Assembly (NCBI GenBank): GCA_003246625.1
Contig: QJZR01000013.1
Coordinates: 186,001-250,000, forward strand
DNA from: Alphaproteobacteria bacterium
Lineage (GTDB): Bacteria; Pseudomonadota; Alphaproteobacteria; Rhodospirillales; Rhodospirillaceae
Direction of reading: 5' to 3'
Length of the DNA: 64,000 bases
A program made the translations under genes and the position numbers. This document shows, piece by piece, positions 49,623-59,327 of the stretch; within the stretch, counting starts at the first letter, position 1, and each line of letters starts with the position of its first letter. The notes beneath the pieces are model-generated. The model saw nothing but the letters and a program-made list of their open reading frames with translations, made no database searches and was not told the DNA's origin.

Positions 49623-50279
49623 TCACCTCAGCTTCAACAGCGCGGCGACCGCGGCGGCGGCGCCGTCGGCGATCTGGCCGATGGTGGCGTTGAGCATGTA
49701 GCAGGGGGTGGTCACCACCTTGTTCGCGGCATCGACGCAGACCTCGCCGTGGCCGCGATTCTGGTGCGTGCCGCCCATCGCGGCGATGGCGCCCGCGGTG
49801 CCCGCGTCGTCGCCGATGGTGACCTCGACCTTGCCCAGGACCTTGGCGACCAGGGCGGGGGCGATGCACAGGGCGCCGATCGGTTTCTTCGCCGCGTGGG
49901 TGGCGGCGACCGCCTTCGCCGTGTCGGGGTCGACCGTGCAGTTCGGCCCGTCCACCGCGAAGGTGCACAGATTCTTCGCCGCGCCGAAGCCGCCGGGAAG
50001 GATCAGCACGTCGAAATCGGCGGGGTCGTACTGCGACAGCGGCAGGATGGCGCCGCGCGCGATGCGGGCGCTTTCGACCAGGACGTTGCGGGTTTCGTCG
50101 GTGGGGGCGCCGAGCACGTGGTTGATCACGTGCATCTGCGGCACGTCGGGGGCGAAGCACTGATAGGCGCAGCCCGCGCGGTCGATGGCCAGCAGGGTGA
50201 GCACCGCCTCGTGGATTTCCGATCCGTCGTAGACTCCGCAACCGGAGAGGACGACGGCGAACTTCGCTTTTGCGGACAT
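49623..50279 (-). CDS. elbB: ElbB, DJ-1/PfpI-type glyoxalase-like protein
   Basis: 218 residues. Class I glutaminase-like fold of the isoprenoid biosynthesis protein ElbB, an enzyme with glyoxalase activity. Signatures: VVLSGCGVYDGSEIHEAVLTLL at the start, VLILPGGFGAAKNL, and KKPIGALCIAPALVAKVLG with the nucleophile-elbow Cys. It ends GQIADGAAAAVAALLKL as in the family. Minus strand, divergent from the M32 carboxypeptidase gene. The physiological substrate is unclear. Confidence 0.94.
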   Translation of the reverse strand: MSAKAKFAVVLSGCGVYDGSEIHEAVLTLLAIDRAGCAYQCFAPDVPQMHVINHVLGAPTDETRNVLVESARIARGAILPLSQYDPADFDVLILPGGFGAAKNLCTFAVDGPNCTVDPDTAKAVAATHAAKKPIGALCIAPALVAKVLGKVEVTIGDDAGTAGAIAAMGGTHQNRGHGEVCVDAANKVVTTPCYMLNATIGQIADGAAAAVAALLKLR

Positions 50280-50357
50280 GGGTTCTCCTCGCTAGGATGC
50301 CTCAACGCCGCCATGATGAAATGGCCGGGCGGCAAAAGGCAAGAGACAGGACCGCGA

Positions 50358-51848
50358 ATGCGTGCATACGACCGACTGAAGGAACGTTTTCACCGCCGTT
50401 CGGCGATCGCCGGGGCCCTGGCCCTGCTGCAATGGGACCGCGCGGCGATGATGCCGACCGGCGGCGCGGCGGCGCGGGCCGAGCAGACGGCGGAGCTGGA
50501 GACCCTGGCGCACGGGCTGCTTGCCGACGGCGCGGTCGAATCCTGGCTGGGCGAGGCGGAGGGCGAGGACCTGTCCGCCGCCGACCGCGCCAACCTGCGC
50601 GAGATGCGGCGGGTTTGGGTGCACACGGCGGCGTTGCCCGCCGACCTGGTGGCGGCGCTGGCCCGCGCCGGGGCGGCGTGCGAGATGGCTTGGCGCGGGG
50701 CGCGCGCCGCCTCGGACTTCGCGGCGGTGCGGCCGCATCTGGAAAAGCTGTTGCACCTGGTGCGGCAGGAGGCGGCGGCGAAGGCGGCGGCGTTGTCGGT
50801 TTCGCCCTATGACGGGCTGCTGGATTCCTTCGAACCCGGCGGGCGCTCGGCGGAGATCGACGCGGTGTTCGCCGATCTGGCGGCGTTCCTGCCCGGCTTC
50901 CTGGCCGAGGTGCTGGAGCGGCAGGCGGCGCGTCCCGCGCCGTTGCCGCTGCCCGGGCCCTTCCCGGTGGCGGCGCAACGGACGCTGGTGCGGCGGGTGA
51001 TGACGGCGATGGGCTTCGATTTCGCGCACGGACGTCTGGACGAAAGCGCCCATCCCTTCTGTGGCGGCATTCCCGACGACCTGCGCCTGACCACCCGCTA
51101 TGCCGAGGACGACGCCTTTTTCGGTTTGCTCAGCGTCGTGCACGAGACCGGCCATGCCCTTTACGAGTTGGGCTTGCCGTCCGTCTGGCGCGGCCAGCCT
51201 GCGGGCGAGGCGCGGGGGATGAGCCTGCACGAAAGCCAATCCCTGTCCATGGAGATGCAGGCGGCGCGCGGCGACGCCTGCCTGTCCTGGCTGGCGGCGG
51301 AGATGCGGGCGGCCTTCGGCGGCGTCGGTCCGGCGTGGGGCGACGCCAATCTGGCCGCCCTGGCGCGGCGGGTGGAGCGGGGCTTCATCCGGGTCGAGGC
51401 GGACGAGGTGACCTATCCCGCCCACGTCATCCTGCGCTATCGCCTGGAGCGGGCGATGATCGCGGGCGACCTGGACGTCGCCGACCTGCCGGAGGCGTGG
51501 AACCGGGGGTTCCACGAATTGCTGGGGGTGACCCCGCCCGACGACGCGCGCGGCTGTTTGCAGGACATTCACTGGTACGACGGGGCGTGGGGCTATTTCC
51601 CCACCTATACCCTGGGGGCGATGACCGCGGCGCAGGTGTTCGCCGCGGCGCGGGCGGCGGTGCCCGGCCTGGACGCGGCCCTGGCGCGCGGCGATTTCGC
51701 GCCGCTGCTGTCCTGGTTGCGGGCCAACGTGCATGCGCACGGCTCGCTGCTGGAGACCGAGGATATCCTGACCCGCGCCACCGGCGGGCCGCTTTCCGCC
51801 ACGGCGTTCAAGGCGCACCTGCGGGCCCGCTATCTGGAGGAAGCATGA
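50358..51848 (+). CDS. M32 family carboxypeptidase (Taq type)
   Basis: 496 residues. Zinc metallocarboxypeptidase, cytoplasmic. The zinc site is VVHETGHALYELG (HExxH near residue 265), with the downstream Glu in SLHESQSLSMEMQ. Family motifs HPFCGGIPDDLRLTTRY, DEVTYPAHVILRYRLER and DIHWYDGAWGYFPTYTLGAM, AAQVF are complete. ATG at 50358 gives MRAYDRLKERFHRRSAIAGA. The stop overlaps the start of the next gene (ATGA). Confidence 0.96.
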   Translation: MRAYDRLKERFHRRSAIAGALALLQWDRAAMMPTGGAAARAEQTAELETLAHGLLADGAVESWLGEAEGEDLSAADRANLREMRRVWVHTAALPADLVAALARAGAACEMAWRGARAASDFAAVRPHLEKLLHLVRQEAAAKAAALSVSPYDGLLDSFEPGGRSAEIDAVFADLAAFLPGFLAEVLERQAARPAPLPLPGPFPVAAQRTLVRRVMTAMGFDFAHGRLDESAHPFCGGIPDDLRLTTRYAEDDAFFGLLSVVHETGHALYELGLPSVWRGQPAGEARGMSLHESQSLSMEMQAARGDACLSWLAAEMRAAFGGVGPAWGDANLAALARRVERGFIRVEADEVTYPAHVILRYRLERAMIAGDLDVADLPEAWNRGFHELLGVTPPDDARGCLQDIHWYDGAWGYFPTYTLGAMTAAQVFAAARAAVPGLDAALARGDFAPLLSWLRANVHAHGSLLETEDILTRATGGPLSATAFKAHLRARYLEEA

Positions 51849-52366
51849 GCGGACCGACGCCGGAGGACCGGGCCAACATCACGGTTCGGGTGCTGGAACA
51901 GGCGATCCGCGAAGGCCGCAACGAGGGCGGGCCGCGCGGCAAGACCGGCCGGGGCGGGATGTCGTTCCGCGCCTGGCAGGACATCGCCCGCGTCGAGATC
52001 GCCAACGCCATCCGCGACGCCGAGGCCGAGGCGACGCGGCGGCGCGGCATCGGCAACCGCATCGCGATGACCATCGGCGCCTGCCTGGTGACGATGGGAT
52101 TCTGGGGGGCGGCGGTGTCGTGGGGGCGGGCGGACCGCAGCATGGCGGCGCTGGCCTGCATGGCGGCGGGGGGCTGGCTGCTGCTGACCGCGATGGAAAT
52201 TCCGATCCGCCTGGCCTGGCGGCGGAATCGCGGTCGCCGCCGGGCGCGGCGGTTCGAGAACATCCGCAGCCTCGACCGTCAGATCCGCCGCATGGAGAAG
52301 TTCCTGGAGGAACGCCGCGACACCCTGGAGGATCAGGTCGAGGACGAGATCAAGTCGGGACGTTAG
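51845..52366 (+). CDS. Membrane protein of unknown function with C-terminal coiled coil
   Basis: 173 residues. A polar N-terminal 70 residues with a Gly/Arg-rich patch (GGPRGKTGRGGMSFRAWQ) precede two hydrophobic helices (about 75-92, IAMTIGACLVTMGFWGAAVSW; about 100-118, AALACMAAGGWLLLTAMEI). A highly charged helical tail follows (FENIRSLDRQIRRMEKFLEE, RRDTLEDQVEDEIKSGR) that could form a coiled coil. No family recognised. Translation is coupled to the M32 carboxypeptidase gene. Confidence 0.7.
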   Translation: MSGPTPEDRANITVRVLEQAIREGRNEGGPRGKTGRGGMSFRAWQDIARVEIANAIRDAEAEATRRRGIGNRIAMTIGACLVTMGFWGAAVSWGRADRSMAALACMAAGGWLLLTAMEIPIRLAWRRNRGRRRARRFENIRSLDRQIRRMEKFLEERRDTLEDQVEDEIKSGR

Positions 52367-52458
52367 CGAGTTTCTTGTCGTCCGCCGCGCGGGCGGGTAT
52401 AGGTAACGGCTGCGTCGCGTTTGGCGGCGCTGCGTTCTCCGTTCAATGGGGGCTGGGT

Positions 52459-53865
52459 TTGCGGTATATCAGCACGCGGGGCGGATCCCCGGCGCTTTCC
52501 TTCGACGAAGTCTTGCTGGCGGGGTTGGCCCCCGATGGCGGGCTCTACGTGCCCGAGACGGTGCCGCGCATCGACGCCGCCACCTGGAGCGCCTGGCAGA
52601 CCCTGTCCTATCCCAAGCTGGCGGCGGCGGTGATGAAGCTTTTCGTCGCGGGAACGATTCCCGACGACGACCTGACGGCGATCGCCGAAGAGGCCTATCG
52701 CGGCTTCGACCACGCGGCCATCGCACCCTTGAAGCAGTTCGACACCGACCTTTGGGTGATGGAGCTGTTCCACGGCCCGACCCTGGCCTTCAAGGACATG
52801 GCGATGCAGGTGCTGGGCCGCCTGTTCGACCACGTGCTGACCCGGAAAGCCCGCCGCGTCACCATCGTCGGCGCGACCTCGGGCGACACCGGCAGCGCGG
52901 CGATCGAAGCCTGCCGCGACCGCGAGGCGATCGACATCTTCATCCTGCACCCGCACGAGCGCGTTTCCGAGGTGCAGCGCCGCCAGATGACCACGGTGAC
53001 GTCGTCCAACGTCTTCAACGTCGCGGTGAAAGGCACCTTCGACGACTGCCAGGATCTGGTGAAGGCGATGTTCGCCGACGTCGGCTTCCGCGACCGGGTC
53101 GGCCTCAGCGCGGTGAACTCGATCAACTGGGCGCGGGTGATGGCGCAGGTGGTCTATTACGTCTGGGCGGCGTTGCGCCTGGGCGTGCCCGACCGTTCGA
53201 TGGCGTTCGCCGTGCCCACCGGCAACTTCGGCAATATTTTCGCGGGCTACGTGGCGAAGACGATGGGGCTGCCGATCGAGCAGTTGATCGTCGGTTCGAA
53301 CCGCAACGACATCCTTACCCGTTTCTTCGCCTCGGGGGCGATGGAGATGTCCGAGGTGGTGCCGACGATCAGCCCGTCGATGGACATTCAGATTTCCTCG
53401 AACTTCGAACGCCTGCTCTTCGACATGCTGGGGCGCGACGGCGCGGCGGTGGACCTGACGATGAACCGTTTCCGCCAGAGCCGCCGGTTCGAGGTGCCGA
53501 TCGAGGTTCTGGCCCGTTCGCGCGCCACCTTCTCCGCCTACAGCCTGGACGACGACGCCACGCGCGCGGCGATCCGCGCCGAATACCGCGCCACCGGCGA
53601 GATTCTCGACCCGCATTCGGCGATCGGCGTCGCCGCCGCCCGGGCGCGGGCGAAGACGCCGGGCCTGCCGGTGGTGGCGCTGGCCACCGCGCATCCGGCG
53701 AAGTTCGGCAAGGCGGTGGAGGAAGCCACCGGGGTTGCGCCGAAGCTGCCGCAGCGTCTGGCCGACCTGATGGAACGGCCGGAACGCCTGACCGTCCTGC
53801 CCAACGACCTCAAGGCGGTGCAGGATTACGTGTTGGCGCGGGCCCGCGCCGTCGGAGCGCGGTGA
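52459..53865 (+). CDS. thrC: Threonine synthase
   Basis: 468 residues. PLP enzyme converting O-phosphohomoserine to threonine. It starts MRYISTRGGSPALSFDEVLL, the normal opening, from a TTG codon behind GGGGG; no ATG or GTG fits in frame without a long non-family tail. The PLP Lys112 is in HGPTLAFKDMAMQVL, phosphate binding in TSGDTGSAAIEA, and NSINWARVMAQVVYY is diagnostic of the bacterial type. The stop overlaps the M16 peptidase start. thrB lies about 3.3 kb downstream on the opposite strand. Confidence 0.97.
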   Translation: MRYISTRGGSPALSFDEVLLAGLAPDGGLYVPETVPRIDAATWSAWQTLSYPKLAAAVMKLFVAGTIPDDDLTAIAEEAYRGFDHAAIAPLKQFDTDLWVMELFHGPTLAFKDMAMQVLGRLFDHVLTRKARRVTIVGATSGDTGSAAIEACRDREAIDIFILHPHERVSEVQRRQMTTVTSSNVFNVAVKGTFDDCQDLVKAMFADVGFRDRVGLSAVNSINWARVMAQVVYYVWAALRLGVPDRSMAFAVPTGNFGNIFAGYVAKTMGLPIEQLIVGSNRNDILTRFFASGAMEMSEVVPTISPSMDIQISSNFERLLFDMLGRDGAAVDLTMNRFRQSRRFEVPIEVLARSRATFSAYSLDDDATRAAIRAEYRATGEILDPHSAIGVAAARARAKTPGLPVVALATAHPAKFGKAVEEATGVAPKLPQRLADLMERPERLTVLPNDLKAVQDYVLARARAVGAR

Positions 53866-55127
53866 TGACGACACGGGTTTCCACCCTTTCCAACGGTCTT
53901 CGCGTCGTCACCGACGAGATGCCCGAAACCGCCACGGTTTCGTTGGGGGCGTGGGTGGGCATCGGCGCGCGTTTCGAGCCGCCGCAGCTGAACGGGGTTT
54001 CCCACCTGCTGGAACACATGGCGTTCAAGGGCACGACGCGCCGTTCGGCCCGCGCCATCGCCGAGGAGATCGAGGCGGTGGGCGGCCACATCAACGCCTA
54101 TACCTCGCGCGAGACCACCGCCTATTACGTCAAGGTGCTGAAGGACGACGCGGCGCTGGCGGTGGACATCGTCGGCGACATCCTGCAGCACTCCACCCTG
54201 GAGCCCGAGGAACTGGACCGCGAGCGTCAGGTGGTGGTGCAGGAGATCAACCAGGCCTTCGACACCCCGGACGACATCATCTTCGACTGGTTCCAGGAAA
54301 CCGCCTATCCCGGCCAGGCGATCGGCCGTCCGGTGCTGGGCACCGCCGAGATCGTGCGCGGCCTGTCGCGGCAGACGATTTTCGACTTCATGGCGTCGGG
54401 CTACACCGCGCCGCAGATGGTGGTTTCCGCCGCCGGGGGTATTTCCCACGACGCCTTCGTCGAGATGGTCGGCGCGGCGTTTTCCGCCCTGCCGCCGGAC
54501 GCTTGCGCGGCGGCCGAAACCCCGGCCCGCTATGCCGGGGGGCATTTCCGCCAGGAACGCGACCTGGAACAGACCCATCTGGTGCTCGGCTTCGAGGGCG
54601 TGCCCTACCGCGACCCCGACTATTACCCGCTGGCGGTGATGGCCGCCCTGTTCGGCGGCGGCATGTCGTCGCGCCTGTTCCAGGAAGTGCGGGAACAGCG
54701 CGGTCTCGCCTATTCGATCTATGCCTATTCGTCGTCCTACGTCGATACCGGGATGTTCTCGATCTACGCCGGTACCGGGCCGGAGGAAGTGCCCGAGATG
54801 GTGGCGGTGATCGCCGACGAGGTGGGCAAACTGGCCGACACCCTGACCGAGGCCGAGGTGGCGCGCGCCCGCGCCCAGCTTAAGGCCAGCACCATCATGG
54901 GGCTGGAAAGCACCTCGGCCCGCTGCGAGCATCGCGCCCGCCAGATGATGATCTTCGGCCGCCCCCTCTCCGCCGAGGAAACCATCGCCCGCATCGAGGC
55001 GGTGGATATCGAGGCGGTGCGCCAGGTCGCCCGCCGGGTGTTCGCCAGCCCGTTGACCACCGCCGCGGTGGGGCCGTTGGCCCGCCTGGAAGCCGACGAG
55101 GCGTTGGCCGCGCGCTTCAGGTTCTAG
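53865..55127 (+). CDS. M16 family zinc peptidase (processing-peptidase type)
   Basis: 420 residues. Related to the mitochondrial processing peptidase beta subunit. The inverted zinc motif HLLEH (His47, Glu50, His51) with the later Glu in ELDRERQVVVQEI is complete. Two roughly 200-residue homologous halves are present, the second lacking metal ligands, with the Arg/Tyr pair region EQRGLAYSIYAYSSSY. Alphaproteobacterial genomes often place this gene just after thrC, as here, with overlapping codons. Likely cytoplasmic or periplasmic oligopeptide cleavage; no signal peptide is seen. Confidence 0.95.
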   Translation: MTTRVSTLSNGLRVVTDEMPETATVSLGAWVGIGARFEPPQLNGVSHLLEHMAFKGTTRRSARAIAEEIEAVGGHINAYTSRETTAYYVKVLKDDAALAVDIVGDILQHSTLEPEELDRERQVVVQEINQAFDTPDDIIFDWFQETAYPGQAIGRPVLGTAEIVRGLSRQTIFDFMASGYTAPQMVVSAAGGISHDAFVEMVGAAFSALPPDACAAAETPARYAGGHFRQERDLEQTHLVLGFEGVPYRDPDYYPLAVMAALFGGGMSSRLFQEVREQRGLAYSIYAYSSSYVDTGMFSIYAGTGPEEVPEMVAVIADEVGKLADTLTEAEVARARAQLKASTIMGLESTSARCEHRARQMMIFGRPLSAEETIARIEAVDIEAVRQVARRVFASPLTTAAVGPLARLEADEALAARFRF

Positions 55128-55131
55128 GGAC

Positions 55132-55827
55132 ATGTCCGCCACCGGGCCGCGCGGGGAATTCCATGCCGGGGTCCTCGCCTCCCTCGCCCCCACCGCCGGG
55201 GTGGTGCCGTTCGCCCTGCTGCTGGGGGCGCTGGCGGCGGGCAAGGGTCTGACGCCGGTCGAGGTAGCGGCGATGTCCGCCCTGGTCTTCGCGGGCAGCG
55301 CGCAGTTCGCCGCGGTCGACGCCTGGACCGATCCCGCGCCCTGGCTGTCGCTGGCCCTGCTGGTGCTGGTGGTCAACCTGCGTCACGTCTTCATGAGCGC
55401 CTCGATCCTGCGGCGGATGGAACGGTTTCCCGCCGCCGCCCGGCTGCTCGCCCTGCCGCTTCTCGCCGACGAGATCTGGGCGTTTTCCGAGGCGCGGGCG
55501 GCGCGGCGGCCATTGACTCCCGCCTATTTCGCCGGGTTGGCCGTGCCCTTCTATCTGACCTGGATCGGCAGCTCCACGGCGGGCTGTCTGGCCGGGGCCT
55601 GGATCGGCGATCCCCGCGCCTTCGGCTTCGACTTCGCCTTCGTCGCCATTTTCGTCTGCCTGATTCGCGGTTTCCGACGGCAGCCGGGGTTCGCGGCGGT
55701 GCTGGCCGCCAGCGGCGGCGCCGCCGTCGCCACCCATCTGCTGTTTCCCGGTCCGGCGGCGATCATCGCCGGGACCCTGGCCGGAATCCTCGCCGCCGCC
55801 CTGACGCACCGCGAGGATCCGGCATGA
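55132..55827 (+). CDS. azlC: AzlC-family branched-chain amino acid exporter subunit
   Basis: 231 residues with about six membrane segments. Works with AzlD to export branched-chain amino acids or their analogues. Family features: APTAGVVPFALLLGALAAGKGL, SALVFAGSAQFAAVDAW and LVLVVNLRHVFMSASILR. Starts 4 bases after the M16 stop and overlaps azlD (ATGA). Confidence 0.92.
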   Translation: MSATGPRGEFHAGVLASLAPTAGVVPFALLLGALAAGKGLTPVEVAAMSALVFAGSAQFAAVDAWTDPAPWLSLALLVLVVNLRHVFMSASILRRMERFPAAARLLALPLLADEIWAFSEARAARRPLTPAYFAGLAVPFYLTWIGSSTAGCLAGAWIGDPRAFGFDFAFVAIFVCLIRGFRRQPGFAAVLAASGGAAVATHLLFPGPAAIIAGTLAGILAAALTHREDPA

Positions 55828-56126
55828 TCCCGTTCGCCGACACCTGGGCCGCCATCCTGGCGATGGCCGGGGCTACCGTGCTGACCCGCCTGGCCGGATT
55901 GGCGGTGCCCCGCGATTTCGCGCGCGGCGGGCGCCTGGCGGCGGCCTTCGCCGCGATGCCGGTGGCGGTGCTGACCGCCCTGATCGCTCCGGCGATGCTG
56001 ACCCAGGGGTGGGCCGACGCCCTGGCCGGGGCGTTGGTGGTGCTGGCTTCGTGGAAACTGCCGCTGCCCGCGGTGGTGGCGCTGGGCGCGGCGGCGGCGG
56101 CGGGCTTGCGCCTGCTGGCCGGATAG
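55824..56126 (+). CDS. azlD: AzlD-family branched-chain amino acid exporter subunit
   Basis: 100 residues, three to four hydrophobic helices, the usual size. ATVLTRLAGLAVPRDFARG near residue 20 and FAAMPVAVLTALIAPAML fit AzlD. Its start codon overlaps the azlC stop, which assures balanced synthesis of the two subunits. Confidence 0.92.
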   Translation: MIPFADTWAAILAMAGATVLTRLAGLAVPRDFARGGRLAAAFAAMPVAVLTALIAPAMLTQGWADALAGALVVLASWKLPLPAVVALGAAAAAGLRLLAG

Positions 56127-56127
56127 A

Positions 56128-56703
56128 TCAGGCGTTGCCGGCGGTGGAGGACAGCTTGGCGATGTCGATGCCCAGCTTTTCGATCGCCCGTTGCCACTTT
56201 TTCGGGTTGTCGGGGCCGAACAGCAGGCCGTCGTCGGCGGGGGCGATCAGCCAGGCGTTGGCGCGGATCTCGGCGTCGAGCTGCCCCGCCCCCCAGCCGG
56301 AATAGCCAAGCGCCATCAGGGTGTGGCGGGGGCCGCGGCCTTCCGCCACCGCGCGCAGGATGTCCAGGGTCGCGGTCAGCGCCCGGCGCTTGTCCACCAG
56401 CATGCTGGCTTCGGCCAGGAAATCGGCGGAATGCAGGACGAAGCCGCGTCCCGGCTCCACCGGGCCGCCGAAATGCACCGCGCGTTCGGCGCAGGCGGGG
56501 GTGAGCGGAATGTTCAGCTGTTCCATCAGGCGGGAGAGGGTCATGTCGGGCAGTTCGCGGTTGACGATCAGCCCCATCGCGCCCTCGGCGGAGTGGGCGC
56601 AGAGATAGACCACGGCATGCTCGAAACGCGCATCCTGCATTCCCGGCATGGCGATCAGGCATCGTCCGGTCAGATAGTCGGCTTGGGTGCTCGCGGCGGC
56701 CAT
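56128..56703 (-). CDS. YqgE/AlgH family protein
   Basis: 191 residues. YqgE/AlgH (DUF179) proteins are widespread and of uncertain function. Diagnostic segments: TGRCLIAMPGMQDARFEHAV, VVYLCAHSAEGAMGLIVNRE, AVHFGGPVEPGRGFVLHSAD and LMALGYSGWGAGQLDAEI. The stop abuts the azlD stop. It is separated by 63 bases from the rnhA stop on the same strand. Confidence 0.95.
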   Translation of the reverse strand: MAAASTQADYLTGRCLIAMPGMQDARFEHAVVYLCAHSAEGAMGLIVNRELPDMTLSRLMEQLNIPLTPACAERAVHFGGPVEPGRGFVLHSADFLAEASMLVDKRRALTATLDILRAVAEGRGPRHTLMALGYSGWGAGQLDAEIRANAWLIAPADDGLLFGPDNPKKWQRAIEKLGIDIAKLSSTAGNA

Positions 56704-56766
56704 CGGGTTTCCTCGGACGGTTGAGGACTCAACATAGCGGCGGCGGCAGCCTTCGGCAAGGCGGGG

Positions 56767-57213
56767 TCAGTTCTTCGGGATGGCGGCGCGGGCCAGGGCG
56801 TCGACCCGTTCGTTTTCGGCGTGGCCGTCGTGCCCCTTCACCCAGGTCCAGGCGACGCGGTGCGGCGCCAGCGCCGCTTCCAGCCGCTGCCAGAGGTCGA
56901 CGTTCTTCACCGGTTCCTTGGCGGCGGTCTTCCAGCCGCGCGCCTTCCAGCCGCGCATCCACTCGGTGACGCCCTTCATCAGGTACTGGCTGTCGGTGTG
57001 AAGCGCCACGGCGCAGGGGCGGGAAAGGGCTTCCAGACCGGCGATCGCCGCCATCAGTTCCATGCGGTTGTTGGTGGTTTGCGCCTCGCCGCCGGAAAGT
57101 TCGCGTTCCACGCCGCGGCAGCGCAGCAGGGCGCCCCAGCCGCCGGGGCCGGGATTGCCCGAACACGCCCCGTCGGTAAACATCTCGACCGGGGTCAGGT
57201 CAGCCAAGGCCAT
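56767..57213 (-). CDS. rnhA: Ribonuclease HI
   Basis: 148 residues. Degrades RNA in RNA-DNA hybrids. The four acidic catalytic residues are Asp14 ([14 protein letters not shown]), Glu52 (NNRMELMA), Asp74 (LHTDSQYL) and Asp138 (ENERVDALA), with His128 in KGHDGHAEN. The lengths and spacings equal those of E. coli RNase HI. The start overlaps the last 14 bases of thrB, a common arrangement in alphaproteobacteria. Confidence 0.97.
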   Translation of the reverse strand: MALADLTPVEMFTDGACSGNPGPGGWGALLRCRGVERELSGGEAQTTNNRMELMAAIAGLEALSRPCAVALHTDSQYLMKGVTEWMRGWKARGWKTAAKEPVKNVDLWQRLEAALAPHRVAWTWVKGHDGHAENERVDALARAAIPKN

Positions 57214-58165
57214 AGGCTCCGGCGCCTTCGATGCCGCGGTGGAAACGCAGGATGCGCAGGTATTCCAGCGGGTCCTTCGGCCGCACCAGTGCTCCCGCCG
57301 GGGTGTTCAGCCAGTCGTAGAGGCGGGTCAGCAGGAAGCGCATCGCGGCGCCGCGCGCCAGCAGCGGCAGGGCGGCGATTTCCTCCGCCGACAGGGGGCG
57401 CACCGCGCCATAGGCGGACAACAGGTGCCGCGCCTTGGTGACGTTGAAGTCGAAGCCCGGCTCGAAGCACCAGGCGTTCATCAGGATGGCGAGGTCGTAG
57501 GCGTAGAGGTCGTTGCAGGCGAAGTAGAAGTCGATCACCCCGGAGACCGCCTCGCCACGGAAGAAGACGTTGTCGGGGAACAGGTCGGCGTGGATCACCC
57601 CGCCCGGCAGGCCGGTCGGCCAGCGCGCCTCCAGGTCGGCGAGGTCGGCGTCGATCTCGGCGGCAAGGCCGGGGGAAACTGCGTCGGCCAGGTGCGCCGA
57701 CTGCGCGAACAGGGGGCGCCAGCCGCCGACGCTCAGGGCGTTGGCGCGCGACCGGGGATAATCCGCCCCCGCCAGGTGCAGGCGGGCCATCGCCGCGCCG
57801 ACCCCGGAGCAATGGGCGGCGGTGATCCGCCGCGGCGACAATCCCTTGAGGAAACTGAACAGCGCGGCGGGGCGGCCGCTCAGGGTTTGCAGCACCTGGC
57901 CGTCGCGGGTTTCGATGGGCAGGGGGCAGGTCACGCCGCGCGCCGCCAGATGGCGCATCAGGCCGAGGAAATAGGGCAACTCGGCGGGGTTCACCCGCTT
58001 TTCGTAGAGGGTGAGGATATAGGCCGCGCCGTCCTCGGTGTGGATCAGGAAGTTGGAATTCTCCACGCCTTCGGCGATGCCCTTGAACGCCGCCACGTCG
58101 GGAAGGGCGTAGGCGGACATGAACGCCGCCAGTTCGTCGTCGGTGACATCGGTGTAAACGGCCAT
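57200..58165 (-). CDS. thrB: Homoserine kinase, aminoglycoside-phosphotransferase type
   Basis: 321 residues. Phosphorylates homoserine for threonine synthesis. This is the APH-fold ThrB of alpha- and some gammaproteobacteria, not the GHMP type. The opening [19 protein letters not shown] is typical; [21 protein letters not shown] is the ATP lobe; [17 protein letters not shown] is the catalytic loop and [18 protein letters not shown] binds metal. The ATG at 58165 follows GGGAGAGG. Between ispH and rnhA on the minus strand. Confidence 0.96.
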   Translation of the reverse strand: MAVYTDVTDDELAAFMSAYALPDVAAFKGIAEGVENSNFLIHTEDGAAYILTLYEKRVNPAELPYFLGLMRHLAARGVTCPLPIETRDGQVLQTLSGRPAALFSFLKGLSPRRITAAHCSGVGAAMARLHLAGADYPRSRANALSVGGWRPLFAQSAHLADAVSPGLAAEIDADLADLEARWPTGLPGGVIHADLFPDNVFFRGEAVSGVIDFYFACNDLYAYDLAILMNAWCFEPGFDFNVTKARHLLSAYGAVRPLSAEEIAALPLLARGAAMRFLLTRLYDWLNTPAGALVRPKDPLEYLRILRFHRGIEGAGAYGLG

Positions 58166-58228
58166 GGAACCTCTCCCGTCGCGCCGCATGGGTATACGGC
58201 AAAGCGCGGAGGATGGGTAGGGGGGAAC

Positions 58229-59185
58229 TCAGGCGTCGCGCAGTTCCGGCGGCAGCTTGAAGACCACGTCCTCGATCGCGTGGGCGGCGGTGGAAACGGT
58301 CAGGGTGCGCCGCGTCGCCAGGGCGGTCAGGACCTCGTCCACCAGCACCTCGGGGGCGGAGGCCCCGGCGGTGATGCCAAGGGTGCGTACCCGCGCCAGC
58401 GACGGCCAGTCGATGTCCTCGGTGCCTTGCAGCAGGCGGGCGTCGCCGCATCCGGCGCGTTGCGCCACCTCGACCAGGCGGCGGGAGTTCGAGGAATTCG
58501 GCGCACCGATCACCCACACCGCGTCGCAGGCGGGGGCCATCGCCTTCACCGCCGCCTGGCGGTTGGTGGTGGCGAAGCAGATGTCCTCGCGCTTCGGGCC
58601 TTCGATGGCGGGGAAGCGGCGCTTGAGAATGGCGACGATTTCGGCGGTTTCGTCCACCGACAGGGTGGTCTGGGTGATGTAGGCCAGCGCCTCGGGCGTC
58701 GCCGGGGCGACGGTTTCGGCGTCGTCGGCGGTCTCCACCAGCAGGATGCTGTCCCCCGGCACCTGGCCCATGGTGCCGATCACCTCGGGGTGGCCGGCGT
58801 GGCCGATCAGGATCGCCTGGCGTCCCAGGGCGGCGTGGCGCGCCGCCTCCAGGTGTACCTTGGCGACCAGCGGGCAGGTGGCGTCCAGGCTGGCAAGGCC
58901 GCGCCGCTTCGCCTCGGCGGGGACGGATTTCGGCACGCCATGCGCCGAGAACACCACCGCCGCGCCGTCCGGCACCTCGTCGAGTTCGTCGACGAAGACC
59001 GCGCCCTTCGCCTTCAGGCCGTTCACCACGAAGCGGTTGTGGACGATTTCGTGCCGCACGTAGACGGGGGCGCCGTGCTTTTCCAGCAGCCGTTCGACGA
59101 TCTGCACGGCGCGGTCCACCCCGGCGCAGAAGCCGCGCGGCGCGGCCAGGATCACGGACAGGGCGGGCAGGGGCAAACCGGTCAT
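58229..59185 (-). CDS. ispH: 4-hydroxy-3-methylbut-2-enyl diphosphate reductase
   Basis: 318 residues. Last step of the MEP isoprenoid pathway, giving IPP and DMAPP. The [4Fe-4S] cysteines are Cys20 ([12 protein letters not shown]), one in [11 protein letters not shown] (about 104) and one in [12 protein letters not shown] (about 205). The catalytic Glu is in [14 protein letters not shown], and the diphosphate-binding [14 protein letters not shown] is present. It is 63 bases upstream of thrB on the same strand, so the ispH-thrB-rnhA run is probably an operon. Confidence 0.98.
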   Translation of the reverse strand: MTGLPLPALSVILAAPRGFCAGVDRAVQIVERLLEKHGAPVYVRHEIVHNRFVVNGLKAKGAVFVDELDEVPDGAAVVFSAHGVPKSVPAEAKRRGLASLDATCPLVAKVHLEAARHAALGRQAILIGHAGHPEVIGTMGQVPGDSILLVETADDAETVAPATPEALAYITQTTLSVDETAEIVAILKRRFPAIEGPKREDICFATTNRQAAVKAMAPACDAVWVIGAPNSSNSRRLVEVAQRAGCGDARLLQGTEDIDWPSLARVRTLGITAGASAPEVLVDEVLTALATRRTLTVSTAAHAIEDVVFKLPPELRDA

Positions 59186-59327
59186 GGGCGCTTCCTTTCA
59201 GCGGATCGGCTGGGTGTAGCAAATCCGGCGCGCCACCGGAAGTCCCCCGATTTGTGCGAAGCCGGTTGCCGCCGCCGCTGGCTTGGGCTATCACCGGGAC
59301 AGGGTTCCGTTGCACAGGGTTCTGCCG

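Noticed and set aside
52120-52458. Longer in-frame thrC region overlapping the 173-residue membrane protein
   Set aside because: It overlaps a supported gene and the added residues are not threonine-synthase-like; TTG at 52459 with GGGGG is preferred.
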